The notes: generated by a model not told the origin, from the letters alone. A stretch of 64,000 nucleotides of DNA from Streptomyces sp. NBC_01288 (GCF_035982055.1 NZ_CP108427.1:2976001-3040000); one strand, 5' to 3'. Shown: positions 18,285 to 27,504, counted from the first letter of the stretch. Numbers and translations are program-made.

Positions 18285-19727
18285 TCAGCCGAAGTGCCGA
18301 ATACGAGCCGCCGTCGCGGGCGTGTACGGCATCCAGTCGTGCACCGACCCGCTCGCGACGAACTCGGCGACCGCACTGGCGAAGGTACGCCCCACCTCCC
18401 GTACGGCATCGGTGGTCCGCCCCAACATCGGGCTGTCCGCGAAAGCGTCGAACGAGCCGAAAAGGAAGGGGAGTTCACCACAGTGGGTCGCGCCGAGGCC
18501 ATACGGGTCCTCAGCCGGCCGGTGGTCGAACTCGTAGACGTAGGTCGCGTTGCCGCCCGCCGCGTGATGGTCGGCGATCCGCAACGAGTCGTCCCGGACC
18601 AGCCCAGCGGTCTGCACGGCGGTGAACACCCGCGCGGCGGTGGGCTCTTCGAACCGGTCGGCGTATCGCTGGTACAACTCGCGAGCGTGTACGCCCAGTT
18701 GGCCGGTCAGAAGGTCCAACGCACCATCGATGGTGAGGTTCTGGATACGCGGATCGAAGGCGGTGAAGGCGCTCGCCTCGTCCCGAGTGGTACCGATCAG
18801 CAGCGACTTGCCCTCCAACCCACCGTCCACCACGCCCCGATGCAGATCGCGGGGCACACCGGGCCCGCCGAGCACCGGATACATGGGCGGAGTGGCGTCG
18901 CCCGGCCGCGCGAGCTGCCCCGCGAGCCGGCCGTAGGCGGACAGCAGTTGCTCAACGGGCAGCGCGCGTAGGGCAGTTGCCGTATCCGCTCCGTCCGGCA
19001 CGCCGAGCAGCCGTAGATACGCTTCGGCGTTCTCGGCCGCGCGCTGCGGGTCCTGCGGCACCAGGCCGAACGGCCCGCTCTCCAGCAGGACCCGGTTCAC
19101 GAGTCCCGAGGTCAACGGATCGAGCGCCAGCGCAAGGGACGAGTACGCTCCGGCCGACTGCCCGCCGGCCGTCACCTCGCGCGGGTCGCCGCCGAAGGAG
19201 GCGATGTTGTCCCGCACCCAGGTCAGCAGGGCGGCCTGGTCCTGGGCGCCGAGGTTGGCGGCGCCGATCTCCGGCAGATACAGGTAACCCAGGGGCCCCA
19301 CGCGGTAGTTGGCGGTGACGACCACGATGTCGCCGAGCGCGGCCAGCCGCCCGCCGTCGTACCAGTCCCAGCCGCCGGAACCACTGGTGAAGCCGCCCCC
19401 GTGCCACCACACGAGGACCGGCCGGGCGGCGTTGTCCTCCAACGCCCCTGCCGGAACATGGACGTTGACGGTCAGGCAGCCGTCCTCGTCCCAGTCCGGC
19501 ACGCGGGCCCCCATCACCCGTTCCAGCCGGGAGGCCCCCTGCGGAACAGCCGGCCCGGCCTGCACGGCCTCCCGGACCCCGGTCTACCCCGGGTGCGGCC
19601 GAGGCGGCGCGAACCGCGACTCCCCGACCGGCGAAGCGGCATAGGGAATCCCCCGGAAGGAGACCGCCTCACCCCGCGCGACACCCCGGACCCGACCCCG
19701 ATCCGTCTCCACGACACCCACCACCAT
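18285..19727 (-). pseudogene. Carboxylesterase type B, interrupted by an in-frame amber codon
   Basis: The coding frame runs uninterrupted from the ATG at 19727 (GAGAGGTGAG upstream) to 18285 except for one TAG at 19584-19586, codon 48. No frame change is needed on either side. The amber falls in the family segment that normally reads PxPHPGW, where a Trp (TGG) is expected, so one G-to-A change explains it. Before it are GIPYAASPVG and FAPPRP. After it come WWHGGGF (oxyanion), the nucleophile in GGQSAGAYS and the catalytic His in GATHCGELPF. The rest is intact, which suggests a recent mutation, a sequencing error, or rescue by internal initiation at a GTG near 19565. Divergent from the double-domain Lrp gene. 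Confidence 0.8.
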
Positions 19728-19847
19728 CGGGCTCACCTCTCCCAATTCTCTCCATCGTTCGCTCCGAACCGTTTCTAGCGGTGAGCTTCGATCCGAGCCA
19801 GAATGAGGAGACGGAAGCGCGAAAGCAGGACAGAGGACCAGGCAGAC

Positions 19848-20825
19848 ATGGCGAAAGCAAGCCACCCCTTGAGCGAGACGGACAGCCGGATCGCCGCCGC
19901 GATGCTGGCATCCCCACGGGCCTCGTGGCGTACGGTCGGCCGCGTCCTGGACATCTCGGAGCGCACGGTGGTGCGGCGCGCGGCCCCGCTGTTCCACGAC
20001 AGGACGCTGCGTGCCACCGCCGTACGCAACCCGGTGTGGTTCCCCGACCTGATCCCGCTGGCCCTGCGCGTCCGCTGCCGCCCCAACCAGATCAGCGCCA
20101 TCGCCGCGACCCTGGCCCGCCGCCCCGACACGATCTGGGTGGACATCCTCGGCGGCGGCGACGAGATCTGCACGATCCTGTTCCTGGACGGCCCGGACGC
20201 CCGCAACTCCCTGCTCCTGCGCGACCTCCCGGCCACCCCCGCGGTCCAGTCATGGACCTCGCACATCTTCCTACGGGTGTTCCCGGCGGCCTTCGACTGG
20301 AGCGGCGGCCTGCTCACGGAGGCCGAACTGACCAGCCTCAGACCGGAGTTGCCCGCCCCGGCCGCCCACCCAGCCCTCCAGCCCCTCGACCACGCCCTGA
20401 TCACCACCCTCGTCGAGGACGGCCGAGCCTCCTACACCGACCTCGCCCACCGCGCCGACACCACCGCCCTCACCGCCCGCCGGCGCCTGGAGACCCTGGT
20501 CGGCAACCAGGTCGTCAGACTCGCGACCGAGGTCGACCTGGCCCGCCTGGGCATCCGCACCGAGGCCCTGCTGTGGATCACGGTGGCCCCCGGCGGCCTG
20601 GAGGAAACGGGCCGCCGACTGAGCCGCCACCCCCAGGTCCGCTTCGCCTCGGCCACCACCGGCTCGGCCAACCTCCTCGTGGCCGTCGCCGCCGCGGACC
20701 TCAACGCGCTCTACCACTTCCTGAGCGACACGATCGGCGCCCTCCCTCATGTCACCACGCTGGAGGTCACCCCCATCCTGAGCGGCGTGAAGAGAACGGG
20801 CCTGGTCCGCCCAGGCAGCCTCTGA
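19848..20825 (+). CDS. Double-domain Lrp/AsnC-type regulator
   Basis: 325 residues from the ATG at 19848. Two Lrp modules lie in tandem: a first HTH at about 10-50 (SWRTVGRVLDISERTVVRR) with a RAM-like segment, and a second HTH at about 180-225 (ASYTDLAHRADTTALTARRRL) with a RAM domain (RFASATTGSANLLVAV). Single-domain Lrp proteins are half this length, so this is an internal duplication or fusion, a form recurrent in Streptomyces. It is divergent from the interrupted esterase, with 120 bp between, and probably regulates it. The ligand is unknown. Confidence 0.85.
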   Translation: MAKASHPLSETDSRIAAAMLASPRASWRTVGRVLDISERTVVRRAAPLFHDRTLRATAVRNPVWFPDLIPLALRVRCRPNQISAIAATLARRPDTIWVDILGGGDEICTILFLDGPDARNSLLLRDLPATPAVQSWTSHIFLRVFPAAFDWSGGLLTEAELTSLRPELPAPAAHPALQPLDHALITTLVEDGRASYTDLAHRADTTALTARRRLETLVGNQVVRLATEVDLARLGIRTEALLWITVAPGGLEETGRRLSRHPQVRFASATTGSANLLVAVAAADLNALYHFLSDTIGALPHVTTLEVTPILSGVKRTGLVRPGSL

Positions 20826-20860
20826 ACCGACTGCCCGGCCGACTTTGGCACCTGCGGCGA

Positions 20861-20892
20861 CCGCGCCTTCGACAACGTTGTCGAAGGCGCGG
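20861..20892. terminator. Perfect 32-bp palindrome between convergent genes, bidirectional terminator
   Basis: The arm CCGCGCCTTCGACAAC is followed immediately by its exact complement, so the RNA can form a long hairpin with a few-base loop in either direction. It lies 35 bp after the Lrp gene stop (20825) and 73 bp before the endoH stop (20966), the position expected for a shared terminator. There is no T-run, as is common in Streptomyces. Confidence 0.7.
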
Positions 20893-20965
20893 CCTGCCCG
20901 AGGCGCGGTCCTACGGGATGGAGCAGGCCCCGAGGGGGCGCCGGACGCCGGGGAGTGCCGTCGGC

Positions 20966-21883
20966 CTACGGCGTGTAGCGGGCGTCACTGCCGTACAGCT
21001 GCCTGGTGAACGCGGAGACGTCGGCGGTGCGGTCGGCCCCGTCGAGGTTGTACGTCAGGAAGACGCCGTACCCCTCGCTGACCGTGCGGGCGGCGAGAGA
21101 AGCGGCCGTGCTCTGCGAGGTGCCGCCGATCTGGACGGCCGCCGGCGACAGCTTCGACTTGGGCAGTGCGATGCCGGGGACCTGCCAGCTGCCGTAGTAC
21201 GGGTTCCAGGCGTAGTCGAACTTGGAGGTGACGTCGACGCCGCCGTAGGACAGACGCGAGGCGGCAGGGCCGATGTTGTAGAGGCTGATGATCTTGCCGG
21301 GCATGTTGGCGCGCAGTGCCGACACGAGGTACACGAACGAGCTGGCGTTGGGCTGGGCGGTGCCGTTGTTGCCGTAGTCGGCGTACTCGTCGTCGAAGTC
21401 GATGCCGTCCAGGCCGTACTTGGTCACGGTGTCCGACAGTTGCTTCGCGAACGTCGAAGCCGTCTGCTGGGACGGGAAGTTGGCGAAGCCGGAGCCCTGG
21501 TGGTTGCCGAGCACCGAGAGGACGACCTTGATGCCCTTCTGCTGCAACGGCCGTATCTGCGTGGCGGCGTTGTCGAGGACGCTCTGCACGTTCGGGTTGA
21601 AGTACAGGGTCCCCGCCTTCGTGCCCGCGTCGTAGTTGATGTTCGCCGCGAAGATCACGGCGATGTCGAAGACGTTGGCGCCGCCGTTGGAGAGGGTGTA
21701 CTTGCCGACGTTCAGCATGCTGTTGTTGTTCACCTCGACGTACGCCACCGAGGTCGGTCCCTGTTTCGCGGCGGCGGGGGCCGCTGCCGCGCCGCTCGTG
21801 GCGGTCGCGCCCAGGGCGAGTGCCGCCATGGTCGAGAGCGCGAGCGCGGCCGTCCGTACTCTTCTCCGTACCGGAGTGAACAT
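20966..21883 (-). CDS. endoH: Secreted endo-beta-N-acetylglucosaminidase H (GH18)
   Basis: 305 residues from the ATG at 21883 after GGGAG. A Sec signal peptide spans about 1-36 (RRRVRTAALAL to ATSGAAAAPA). The mature part matches, from memory, the Streptomyces plicatus Endo H sequence over its full length, including SVAYVEVNNNSMLNVGKY, SVLGNHQG and PYYGSWQVPGIALP. The GH18 catalytic motif DGIDFDDEY lies near residue 161-169, with Asp and Glu for substrate-assisted catalysis. It cleaves the chitobiose core of high-mannose and hybrid N-glycans on secreted glycoproteins. Upstream is accessory, largely non-coding sequence. Confidence 0.93.
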   Translation of the reverse strand: MFTPVRRRVRTAALALSTMAALALGATATSGAAAAPAAAKQGPTSVAYVEVNNNSMLNVGKYTLSNGGANVFDIAVIFAANINYDAGTKAGTLYFNPNVQSVLDNAATQIRPLQQKGIKVVLSVLGNHQGSGFANFPSQQTASTFAKQLSDTVTKYGLDGIDFDDEYADYGNNGTAQPNASSFVYLVSALRANMPGKIISLYNIGPAASRLSYGGVDVTSKFDYAWNPYYGSWQVPGIALPKSKLSPAAVQIGGTSQSTAASLAARTVSEGYGVFLTYNLDGADRTADVSAFTRQLYGSDARYTP

Positions 21884-22439
21884 CGTTGATCGGTCTCCCA
21901 TCGCATGGAGCGGCGCCCGCCTGCTCGCGAGCGCCGAGTGGGTTCCCCCGCCCCTTCCGTTCCCGGGACCGAATCCCCGGAACCATCCGAGGACCCTTCC
22001 CGACTCCCCGCACATCGCGCCACAACTCTCAATCCGGGCAAGGGAGTTGCTGAATCGCCACGCCGGCGCGGACGGACGACGCACGCCGCGGATCCGCTGT
22101 GACGAGGAGTCATAGGTGGCACTGGCACACGATGCCGACCCGCACTGACGCCAATCAGCCTCCGCATCCTTCCCGCCAGTTCCAGAAGGCTTGTTGGCAC
22201 TTTTGTACACCGCAGATCACAGGGGGTGCCGTGCGCCGATCCACGATGAGCGAGTCCCGTCACTGATCCCCACAGTTGCCCCCCGTCGCGGATGGTCGCA
22301 TCCATGCACAGGTCCACGGCGACGCCTGTTCCTCAAACCCGCGGCCGGACAACTGCCTACCGCACGCCGCGGCACCCGATACCGATCGGCAGCGTCTGCC
22401 TACCACCACGGCGGGCTTGCGCCCGCGGATTCCGGGAAA
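21884..22439. other. Upstream region of endoH; no gene recognised
   Basis: 556 bp with open frames on both strands but no recognisable protein. The part next to the gene (21884-22030) is Pro/Arg-rich in every frame and would carry the endoH promoter and leader. The rest has lower coding character than the flanking genes and may be relic sequence. I saw no RNA gene or repeat. Confidence 0.4.
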
Positions 22440-22739
22440 CGCCCCTTGTCGAGCGCCCGGGTTGTCGACCAGGACGTCGATGCGGCCGCCGAGGACCGGC
22501 ATCGCCGCCCTCGCCGATGCCCGCGAGGCGCCGGCAGTGCCGTCCGGATCAGCCTGTACAGAGTCGGCACGGCAACCCCGGGCACGGATGTCTTCGACGA
22601 CCTCCTTGCCCCGCCCGGCTCCGCGACCCGGGACGACGACGTGAGCCCCCTCCGCGGCGAACTCCTCCACGACGGCCCGTCCGATGTTGCTGGTCGCTCC
22701 GGTCACCGGGGCGGTCCCGCCCTCAAGGCGCGTCGACAT
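22440..22739 (-). pseudogene. N-terminal relic of a short-chain dehydrogenase
   Basis: From the ATG at 22739 the frame reads an SDR start: a TGATSNIGRAVVEEFAAEGAHVV segment (nucleotide-binding GxxxGxG) and, about 75 codons on, GGRIDVLVDNPGA, the equivalent of the NNAG motif with the second Asn and the Ala altered. After that the frame loses all SDR features: no catalytic Ser, no YxxxK, and the downstream residues are Arg/Pro-rich. The fold cannot be completed, so this is a truncated, decayed copy. Confidence 0.65.
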
Positions 22740-23209
22740 GGCCCACTCCAACGCTTGGTCATCCGCCATGAGCTGCACGGCCGAACCGCATAACGCGTAC
22801 GACCGGTCGGGCCCTGGGGAAACCAGGGCGGATTGCCACTGCGCGACGACCGAATTGGATCTGCAAGTCCAAGAACAGGGATGCCCTGCGCCCGGAAGTC
22901 GCCGAGCCCGGACATCCGACCGGCGAAGCCACCCGCGACCGGAATCCCGAAGCCGCCCACTCGGCCCGAACCGGCGCCCGACACCAACTGCCGCCCGAGC
23001 AACGGCGATCCGCTCACGACCGGGACGCCACGACCCCGCCGACCGGCCTCTGCTCGACCGGGCCTGCCACGTGCCTGCTCGACGAGGCGGAGCAGTCATC
23101 GGAGCGCCACGCGGCCGCCGGTTGCGGCGGCGCACGGCCAGGTGGTCGTCCGCGTACTGCCACGTCATGGTCGCCGCGCACCGCGCCCTTGAACACAGCA
23201 CGGGGCTCT
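22740..23209. other. Non-coding or decayed accessory sequence
   Basis: 470 bp between the SDR relic and the repeat array. Several frames are open but give only Arg/Pro/Ser-rich translations without family signatures. One minus-strand frame (about 22760-23010) reads GGFAGRMSGLGDF-like peptides that might be decayed coding sequence, but I cannot assign it. Confidence 0.35.
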
Positions 23210-23262
23210 ATGTCGACTCACTCGACATGTCGAATCACTCGACATGTCGAATCACTCGACAT
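23210..23262. repeat. 17-bp direct repeats carrying TCGACATGTCGA palindromes
   Basis: The unit tcactcgacatgtcgaa occurs in full at 23218-23234 and 23235-23251 with no spacer, and its first 11 bases recur at 23252-23262. Each full unit contains the perfect 12-bp palindrome TCGACATGTCGA (23222-23233 and 23239-23250). A half-site, atgtcga, precedes the array at 23210-23216, and a half palindrome tcgacat ends it just before the ATG at 23263. The phasing is 17 bp throughout. The array abuts the start of the HTH gene at 23275, so it probably binds that protein as an autoregulatory operator. Confidence 0.8.
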
Positions 23263-23274
23263 ATGCTCGCCGGC

Positions 23275-24141
23275 ATGACCGAACCGAACGAAGCGGCCCG
23301 CATCGCCGCACTGTGCGAGCTCATCGCCTGGGCCGAGCGCCGCGAACGACTCAGCGAGGACCGGGCCGACGCCGTGGCCGCCGCCTGGCACACCGGCACC
23401 CGCAACGTCGCCGAGCTGGCCCGCCTCGCCCGTGTCAGCCGCGACACCGTCTACGCCGATCTGGCCGCCCGAACCATCGACGTCAGCTCCCGCGAGCAAG
23501 AGCCCGCAGGCCCCCGGAAGGGCCGCGGCACTCCCCTGCGAGGTGACGCGGTACGCACCGTCGCCAGGATCGCCGACGCGGTCGCCCTGCCCGCGTTCGC
23601 CCACACCCCCGACGATCCGCTGGTCCGCGCGACACTCGCCGCGTCGCGCGCCCTGGAGACCGTGGCCGACGTGCTGGAACCACCGTCACACCAAGGACCC
23701 GGCTGGACACCCCGAGAGACGCTGCCCGGCCTGGCGGACGAGGGTGAAAAGCTCGCGCACCACAGCCGACGGGCCTTGGCCGCCCTCGCCGATCCAGCCG
23801 AACTCACGGCAATCTCCGACAGCCACCGACAAGCCGTCCTGCACACCGGTCGGCACGCGGTGGCCGACGCAGCGATCGTCACTCTCACTCTGCCGACGGG
23901 CGGGGTCGTCACTCTCCAGGTGGGATGCGACGAAACCGGCTGGACCCGCCTGACGAGCGACAGCCCTCTCCTGGTCGAGGGTGCCGACAGCCTCGACCAT
24001 CTGGAGGCGCAAGCAGCCCTACAGACCCTGGCCCGCATCGCCACCCGCCACCTCACCCAGGCCGCCCTCGCCGAACACCGCAAGGACGCGCAGCCCGGAA
24101 CCCCGCCTCGCACCCGCACCGTCCCCAGTAACGAGAACTGA
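23275..24141 (+). CDS. HTH DNA-binding protein of unknown role
   Basis: 288 residues from the ATG at 23275; an in-frame ATG at 23263 lies inside the repeat array. Neither has a clear Shine-Dalgarno sequence, so the mRNA could be leaderless. Residues about 38-62 form a helix-turn-helix (NVAELARLARVSRDTVYADLAAR). The remainder has helical segments (ETVADVLEP, RRALAALADPAELTAI) and a strand-rich part (AIVTLTLPTGGVVTLQVGCDETGW). I do not recognise the family beyond the HTH. The palindromic repeats at its start suggest autoregulation. Neighbours are decayed genes, so its targets are not evident. Confidence 0.7.
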   Translation: MTEPNEAARIAALCELIAWAERRERLSEDRADAVAAAWHTGTRNVAELARLARVSRDTVYADLAARTIDVSSREQEPAGPRKGRGTPLRGDAVRTVARIADAVALPAFAHTPDDPLVRATLAASRALETVADVLEPPSHQGPGWTPRETLPGLADEGEKLAHHSRRALAALADPAELTAISDSHRQAVLHTGRHAVADAAIVTLTLPTGGVVTLQVGCDETGWTRLTSDSPLLVEGADSLDHLEAQAALQTLARIATRHLTQAALAEHRKDAQPGTPPRTRTVPSNEN

Positions 24142-24465
24142 CACCACCCGTCTCGTACGAAGCCAACTACGCCGCGGTGACCCGAAAGGGTGTCCGGGAG
24201 TGAACCGGCCCGGCGGTGACAGCCTGCGGAGCGAGGGTCGGACCACGGGCGATCGTGGCACCCCGCGAAGAAGACGGATCGGGGGTTCGGAGGCGGGAAT
24301 CGGCCGCCGGCTCGGCACGTCGAGGCCGATGCCGTACTGGATCGGTGCGGCGGTCGCTTGCGAGCCGGCCACCGCCGTGGCGGCGCCGTCAAGCAGTTCA
24401 GCCGGCGAGCGTCTGCCGTTCGAACTCGCCGCCGCGGAGCTGAAGTTCGTGCCGGGACAAGGGCC
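24142..24465. other. Gap between HTH and TetR genes; possible decayed coding sequence
   Basis: 324 bp with no complete gene. On the minus strand one frame reads AAPIQYGIGLDVPSRRP at about 24300-24350, vaguely like the YGLGL element of serine hydrolase/beta-lactamase-fold proteins, but there is no active-site SxxK and no start. I regard it as unassigned, possibly a relic. Confidence 0.3.
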
Positions 24466-25005
24466 TCATCCGACACCGTCGCCGAACGAGATCACCACAG
24501 GGTCGACAGCCGGTCCCGGTTCGATGTCGGTGAACACGTGGACCATGTTGTCGATCATGCCGCCCAGCAACGCCTTCGCCCACCCGGGGAGCAGGTCTTG
24601 CCGGATCAGCCCCTCGTCAGCCGCTCGCGGGAGAAACGCCTCCAGCCGCTCGCGCTGCGCCTCGGCCCGCTCATCGGCCTCGGGGTCCACCTCCCTCATC
24701 CGCCGGATGTCCAACGGCCGGCGCCGACCGACCGGGATGATCGACTCGACGTATCCGTGCCGTGCGATCGCGACCGGAGCCTCCGTCAGGCGTGCCGCGT
24801 CCAGGACCGCCCCGGAGGCGTCGAGCTTCGCCGCGTAGACGGCGGCCAGCAGCGCTTCCCTGTTCGCGAACCGGCGACAGACCGTGCGCCGGTCGACGCC
24901 CGCCTCCGCGGCGATCGCGGCCATGGCCGTTGCCGGGTCCCGCGCGAGCAGCCGTGCCCCCGCGTGCAGGACCGCGTCCAGGTTGCGGGCTGCGTCGGCT
25001 CTCAT
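24466..25005 (-). CDS. TetR-family transcriptional regulator
   Basis: 179 residues from the ATG at 25005; a GTG 13 codons upstream is an alternative. The N-terminal helix-turn-helix (AMAAIAAEAGVDRRTVCRRFANREALLAAVY, about residues 25-55) is followed by a helical ligand domain (IRQDLLPGWAKALLGGMIDNMVHV). It is divergent from an SDR gene with 91 bp between, the usual layout of a TetR repressor and its target oxidoreductase. Operator symmetry in that gap was not convincing by eye. Confidence 0.87.
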   Translation of the reverse strand: MRADAARNLDAVLHAGARLLARDPATAMAAIAAEAGVDRRTVCRRFANREALLAAVYAAKLDASGAVLDAARLTEAPVAIARHGYVESIIPVGRRRPLDIRRMREVDPEADERAEAQRERLEAFLPRAADEGLIRQDLLPGWAKALLGGMIDNMVHVFTDIEPGPAVDPVVISFGDGVG

Positions 25006-25096
25006 AGCGGCGGCCAGCCGCCCGCCCGCCCACTGTACCGACACACGAACATTGCACCTGTTGTAGTAAGTGACACATCCGCGTAGCGTTTATGAG

Positions 25097-25996
25097 GTGA
25101 GGAAGACATGGCTCATCGCTGGTGCCGCCGGAGGTCTCGGACGGCACCTGGTCGGCACCGCCCTGACGGCCGGGCATGACGTCCTGGCCGCCGACATCGA
25201 TGTCGGCGGACTCTCCGAGCTCAAGGCGCCCGCGCTCACCGGCAGTTCCACGGGAAGCCTGGTCACCACAGAGCTGGACCTGACCGACCGCCGCACTGTC
25301 GACCGGGCGGTGCAGCAGGCCGTCACCGTCTTCGGCGGGCTCGACGTGGTGATCAACAGCGCCGGTTACCGCGGTGTCGGATCGGTCGAGGACATGGGCG
25401 AGGGAGAGTGGCGCCACACGATCGAGACCAACCTCTACGGCGGCATCCACTTGGTCCGCGCCGCCCTGCCGGTTCTTCGTCCGCGCCGATCCGGGCACTT
25501 CGTCCAGATCTCCACGATCGGGGGACGGCGGGCACAGCCCGGGCTGGCCGCCTACCAGACAGCGGCCTGGGCGGTCGGCGGGTTCTACGAGATCCTCGCC
25601 CGCGAGCTCGCCCCCCTCGGGATTCACGCGACCGTGCTGGAGCCGGGGGGTATCCGGACGGCGAGGGCGGACAGGCCACTGCCGGCCGAGGGCTGGCAGG
25701 AGGAGTACGAGCCGACCGTCGGGCGCTTCGCCCGCACCTACCAGCGCAACCCGGATGTGCAGCGCGGTGACCCGGCAAAGATCGCCGAAGCCGTCCTGCG
25801 CCTGACCGCCGAGCCCAACCCCCCGGCCCGCCTGCTGCTCGGCTCGGACGCGGTGTGGCTGGCACCGCGGATCGCGGCGGCGCGAGCGGCCGAGGACGCC
25901 ACCTGGCGCGACCTGAGCCTGTCCACCGACCATGCCGGGCTGCCCGACTTCACCGGCACGGAGGTGGCCCGCATGGTCCGCCCCGACCAGACGTGA
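25097..25996 (+). CDS. Short-chain dehydrogenase/reductase lacking the catalytic lysine
   Basis: 299 residues from the GTG at 25097 (VRKTWLIAGAAGGLGRHL); an upstream GTG at 25070 is less like the family start. Nucleotide-binding GAAGGLG, INSAG (NNAG-equivalent) and a Ser in QISTIGG are present. The active-site YxxxK, however, reads YQTAA: Tyr153 is followed by Ala157 (codon 25565-25567) where family members have Lys in YQTAKWAVGG. Without that lysine normal SDR catalysis would be impaired. It may be inactive or a binding protein. Followed after 59 bp by an aldehyde dehydrogenase gene on the same strand. Confidence 0.82.
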   Translation: MRKTWLIAGAAGGLGRHLVGTALTAGHDVLAADIDVGGLSELKAPALTGSSTGSLVTTELDLTDRRTVDRAVQQAVTVFGGLDVVINSAGYRGVGSVEDMGEGEWRHTIETNLYGGIHLVRAALPVLRPRRSGHFVQISTIGGRRAQPGLAAYQTAAWAVGGFYEILARELAPLGIHATVLEPGGIRTARADRPLPAEGWQEEYEPTVGRFARTYQRNPDVQRGDPAKIAEAVLRLTAEPNPPARLLLGSDAVWLAPRIAAARAAEDATWRDLSLSTDHAGLPDFTGTEVARMVRPDQT

Positions 25997-26055
25997 CCGG
26001 CCGCACCCGCCCCACGAACACGACAGAACAGAGAAAAGAGAAAGAGGAAAGCACC

Positions 26056-27504
26056 ATGATCGTGCGCGACAAGCTCTACACAGGCGGTCTCTGGACCGAC
26101 CCGAGCGACACCACCCCGCTGGACATTCGTTCCCCCCACGACCAGTCGCTCGTCGGGCGGTCGGTCCAGGCCGCGCCGGCCGACGTCGACCGCGCGGTCG
26201 CGGCGGCACGGAAGGCCTTCGACGAGGGACCCTGGCGGCTGACGACCCCGGAACAGCGCCAGGACCTCATCGTGAGCTTCAACAAGCTGCGCGAGGCGCG
26301 TGCCGAGGAGATCGCGAGGCTCATCACCAGCGAGCGCGGCAATCCGATGTGGTTCAACAGGGCGGGTCAGGGCGGACTGACGCGGCAGGCACTCGGTTAC
26401 CTCAAGGCCGCCCGCGAGTTCGGCTGGGAGGAAACGCTCGACTCCTCCGTCCCCGACGCCACGTTCCGCAGTGTCGTACGGCGCGAGGCCATCGGAGTCG
26501 TGGCCGCCGTCATCCCGTGGAACTCACCGTTCTCGGCGGCGCTGGCGAAGATGATCCCGGCCCTGCTCGCGGGCGACACCGTGGTCCTGAAAGCCTCGCC
26601 GGAGAACTCCCTGAGCATGATGCTGCTGGCCGACCTCTTCGACGAACTGGGGCTGCCCGAGGGCGTGGTCAGCATCCTGCCGGCCGGCAAGGAGACCAGC
26701 GAGTACCTGGTCGCGCATCCTGGCGTCGACAAGGTGGCCTTCACCGGTTCGACCGGCGCCGGCCGCTCCATCGCGGCCGTCGCGGGCCGCCAACTCAAGC
26801 GGGTCAGCCTGGAGTTGGGCGGCAAGTCCGCAGCGATCATCCTGCCCGACGCGGATCTGAACGCGGCCGTGCCCGCGTTGCGGTTCTCCTCGCTCGCGAA
26901 CAACGGCGAGGCGTGCATCGCGCAGACCCGCGTCCTGGCGCCACGCAGCCGGTACGAAGAGGTCGTCACGGCCCTCAAGGACCTGCTCGACGGGCTGAAG
27001 GTCGGCGATCCGTCCGAGGAGGACACCTTCATCGGTCCGCTGGTCCGGGCCGAACAGCAGGAGCGCGTGCGGTCCTACATCCGGCTCGGCATCGAGGAGG
27101 GCGCGCGGCTGGTCACCGGAGGGGCCGAGTCGCCGGCCGGCCTTGAGCAGGGCAACTACATCAAGCCGACCCTGTTCGCCGACGTCGACAACACCATGCG
27201 GATCGCGCGAGAGGAGATCTTCGGTCCCGTCCTGGTGGTGATCCCCTTCGAGGACGAGGACGACGCCGTGCGCATCGCCAACGACTCCGACTACGGCCTC
27301 AGCGGCGGCGTGTGGACAGCCGACGCAGAGCACGGCCTGGAGATCGCCCGCCGGATCCGGACCGGCACCGTCACCGTCAACAGCGCGTCCATCGGCTTCG
27401 ACGGCCCGTTCGGCGGCTACAAGACGAGCGGCACCGGGCGGGAGTACGGAGCCGTCGGCCTGGCCGAGTACGTCGAGCACAAGACGATCACGGTGCCGGC
27501 CTGA
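26056..27504 (+). CDS. NAD(P)-dependent aldehyde dehydrogenase
   Basis: 482 residues from the ATG at 26056 after AAGAGGAAA. It has all ALDH landmarks: PWNSPFSAALAKMIPALLAG near 155, GSTGAGRSI (nucleotide site), LELGGKSAA with the general-base Glu, and the nucleophile in NNGEACIAQTR. The C-terminal EEIFGPVLVVIPF and FGGYKTSGTGREYG follow. It oxidises an aldehyde to a carboxylic acid; the substrate is unknown. The SDR upstream and TetR regulator suggest a small inducible alcohol/aldehyde module, now flanked downstream by a dead aldo-keto reductase gene. Confidence 0.92.
   Translation: MIVRDKLYTGGLWTDPSDTTPLDIRSPHDQSLVGRSVQAAPADVDRAVAAARKAFDEGPWRLTTPEQRQDLIVSFNKLREARAEEIARLITSERGNPMWFNRAGQGGLTRQALGYLKAAREFGWEETLDSSVPDATFRSVVRREAIGVVAAVIPWNSPFSAALAKMIPALLAGDTVVLKASPENSLSMMLLADLFDELGLPEGVVSILPAGKETSEYLVAHPGVDKVAFTGSTGAGRSIAAVAGRQLKRVSLELGGKSAAIILPDADLNAAVPALRFSSLANNGEACIAQTRVLAPRSRYEEVVTALKDLLDGLKVGDPSEEDTFIGPLVRAEQQERVRSYIRLGIEEGARLVTGGAESPAGLEQGNYIKPTLFADVDNTMRIAREEIFGPVLVVIPFEDEDDAVRIANDSDYGLSGGVWTADAEHGLEIARRIRTGTVTVNSASIGFDGPFGGYKTSGTGREYGAVGLAEYVEHKTITVPA

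Noticed and set aside
23210..23262. Iteron-type replication origin
   Set aside because: Only two full repeats, no DnaA boxes or replication gene; the adjacent protein has an HTH but no Rep motifs. An operator is the simpler reading.
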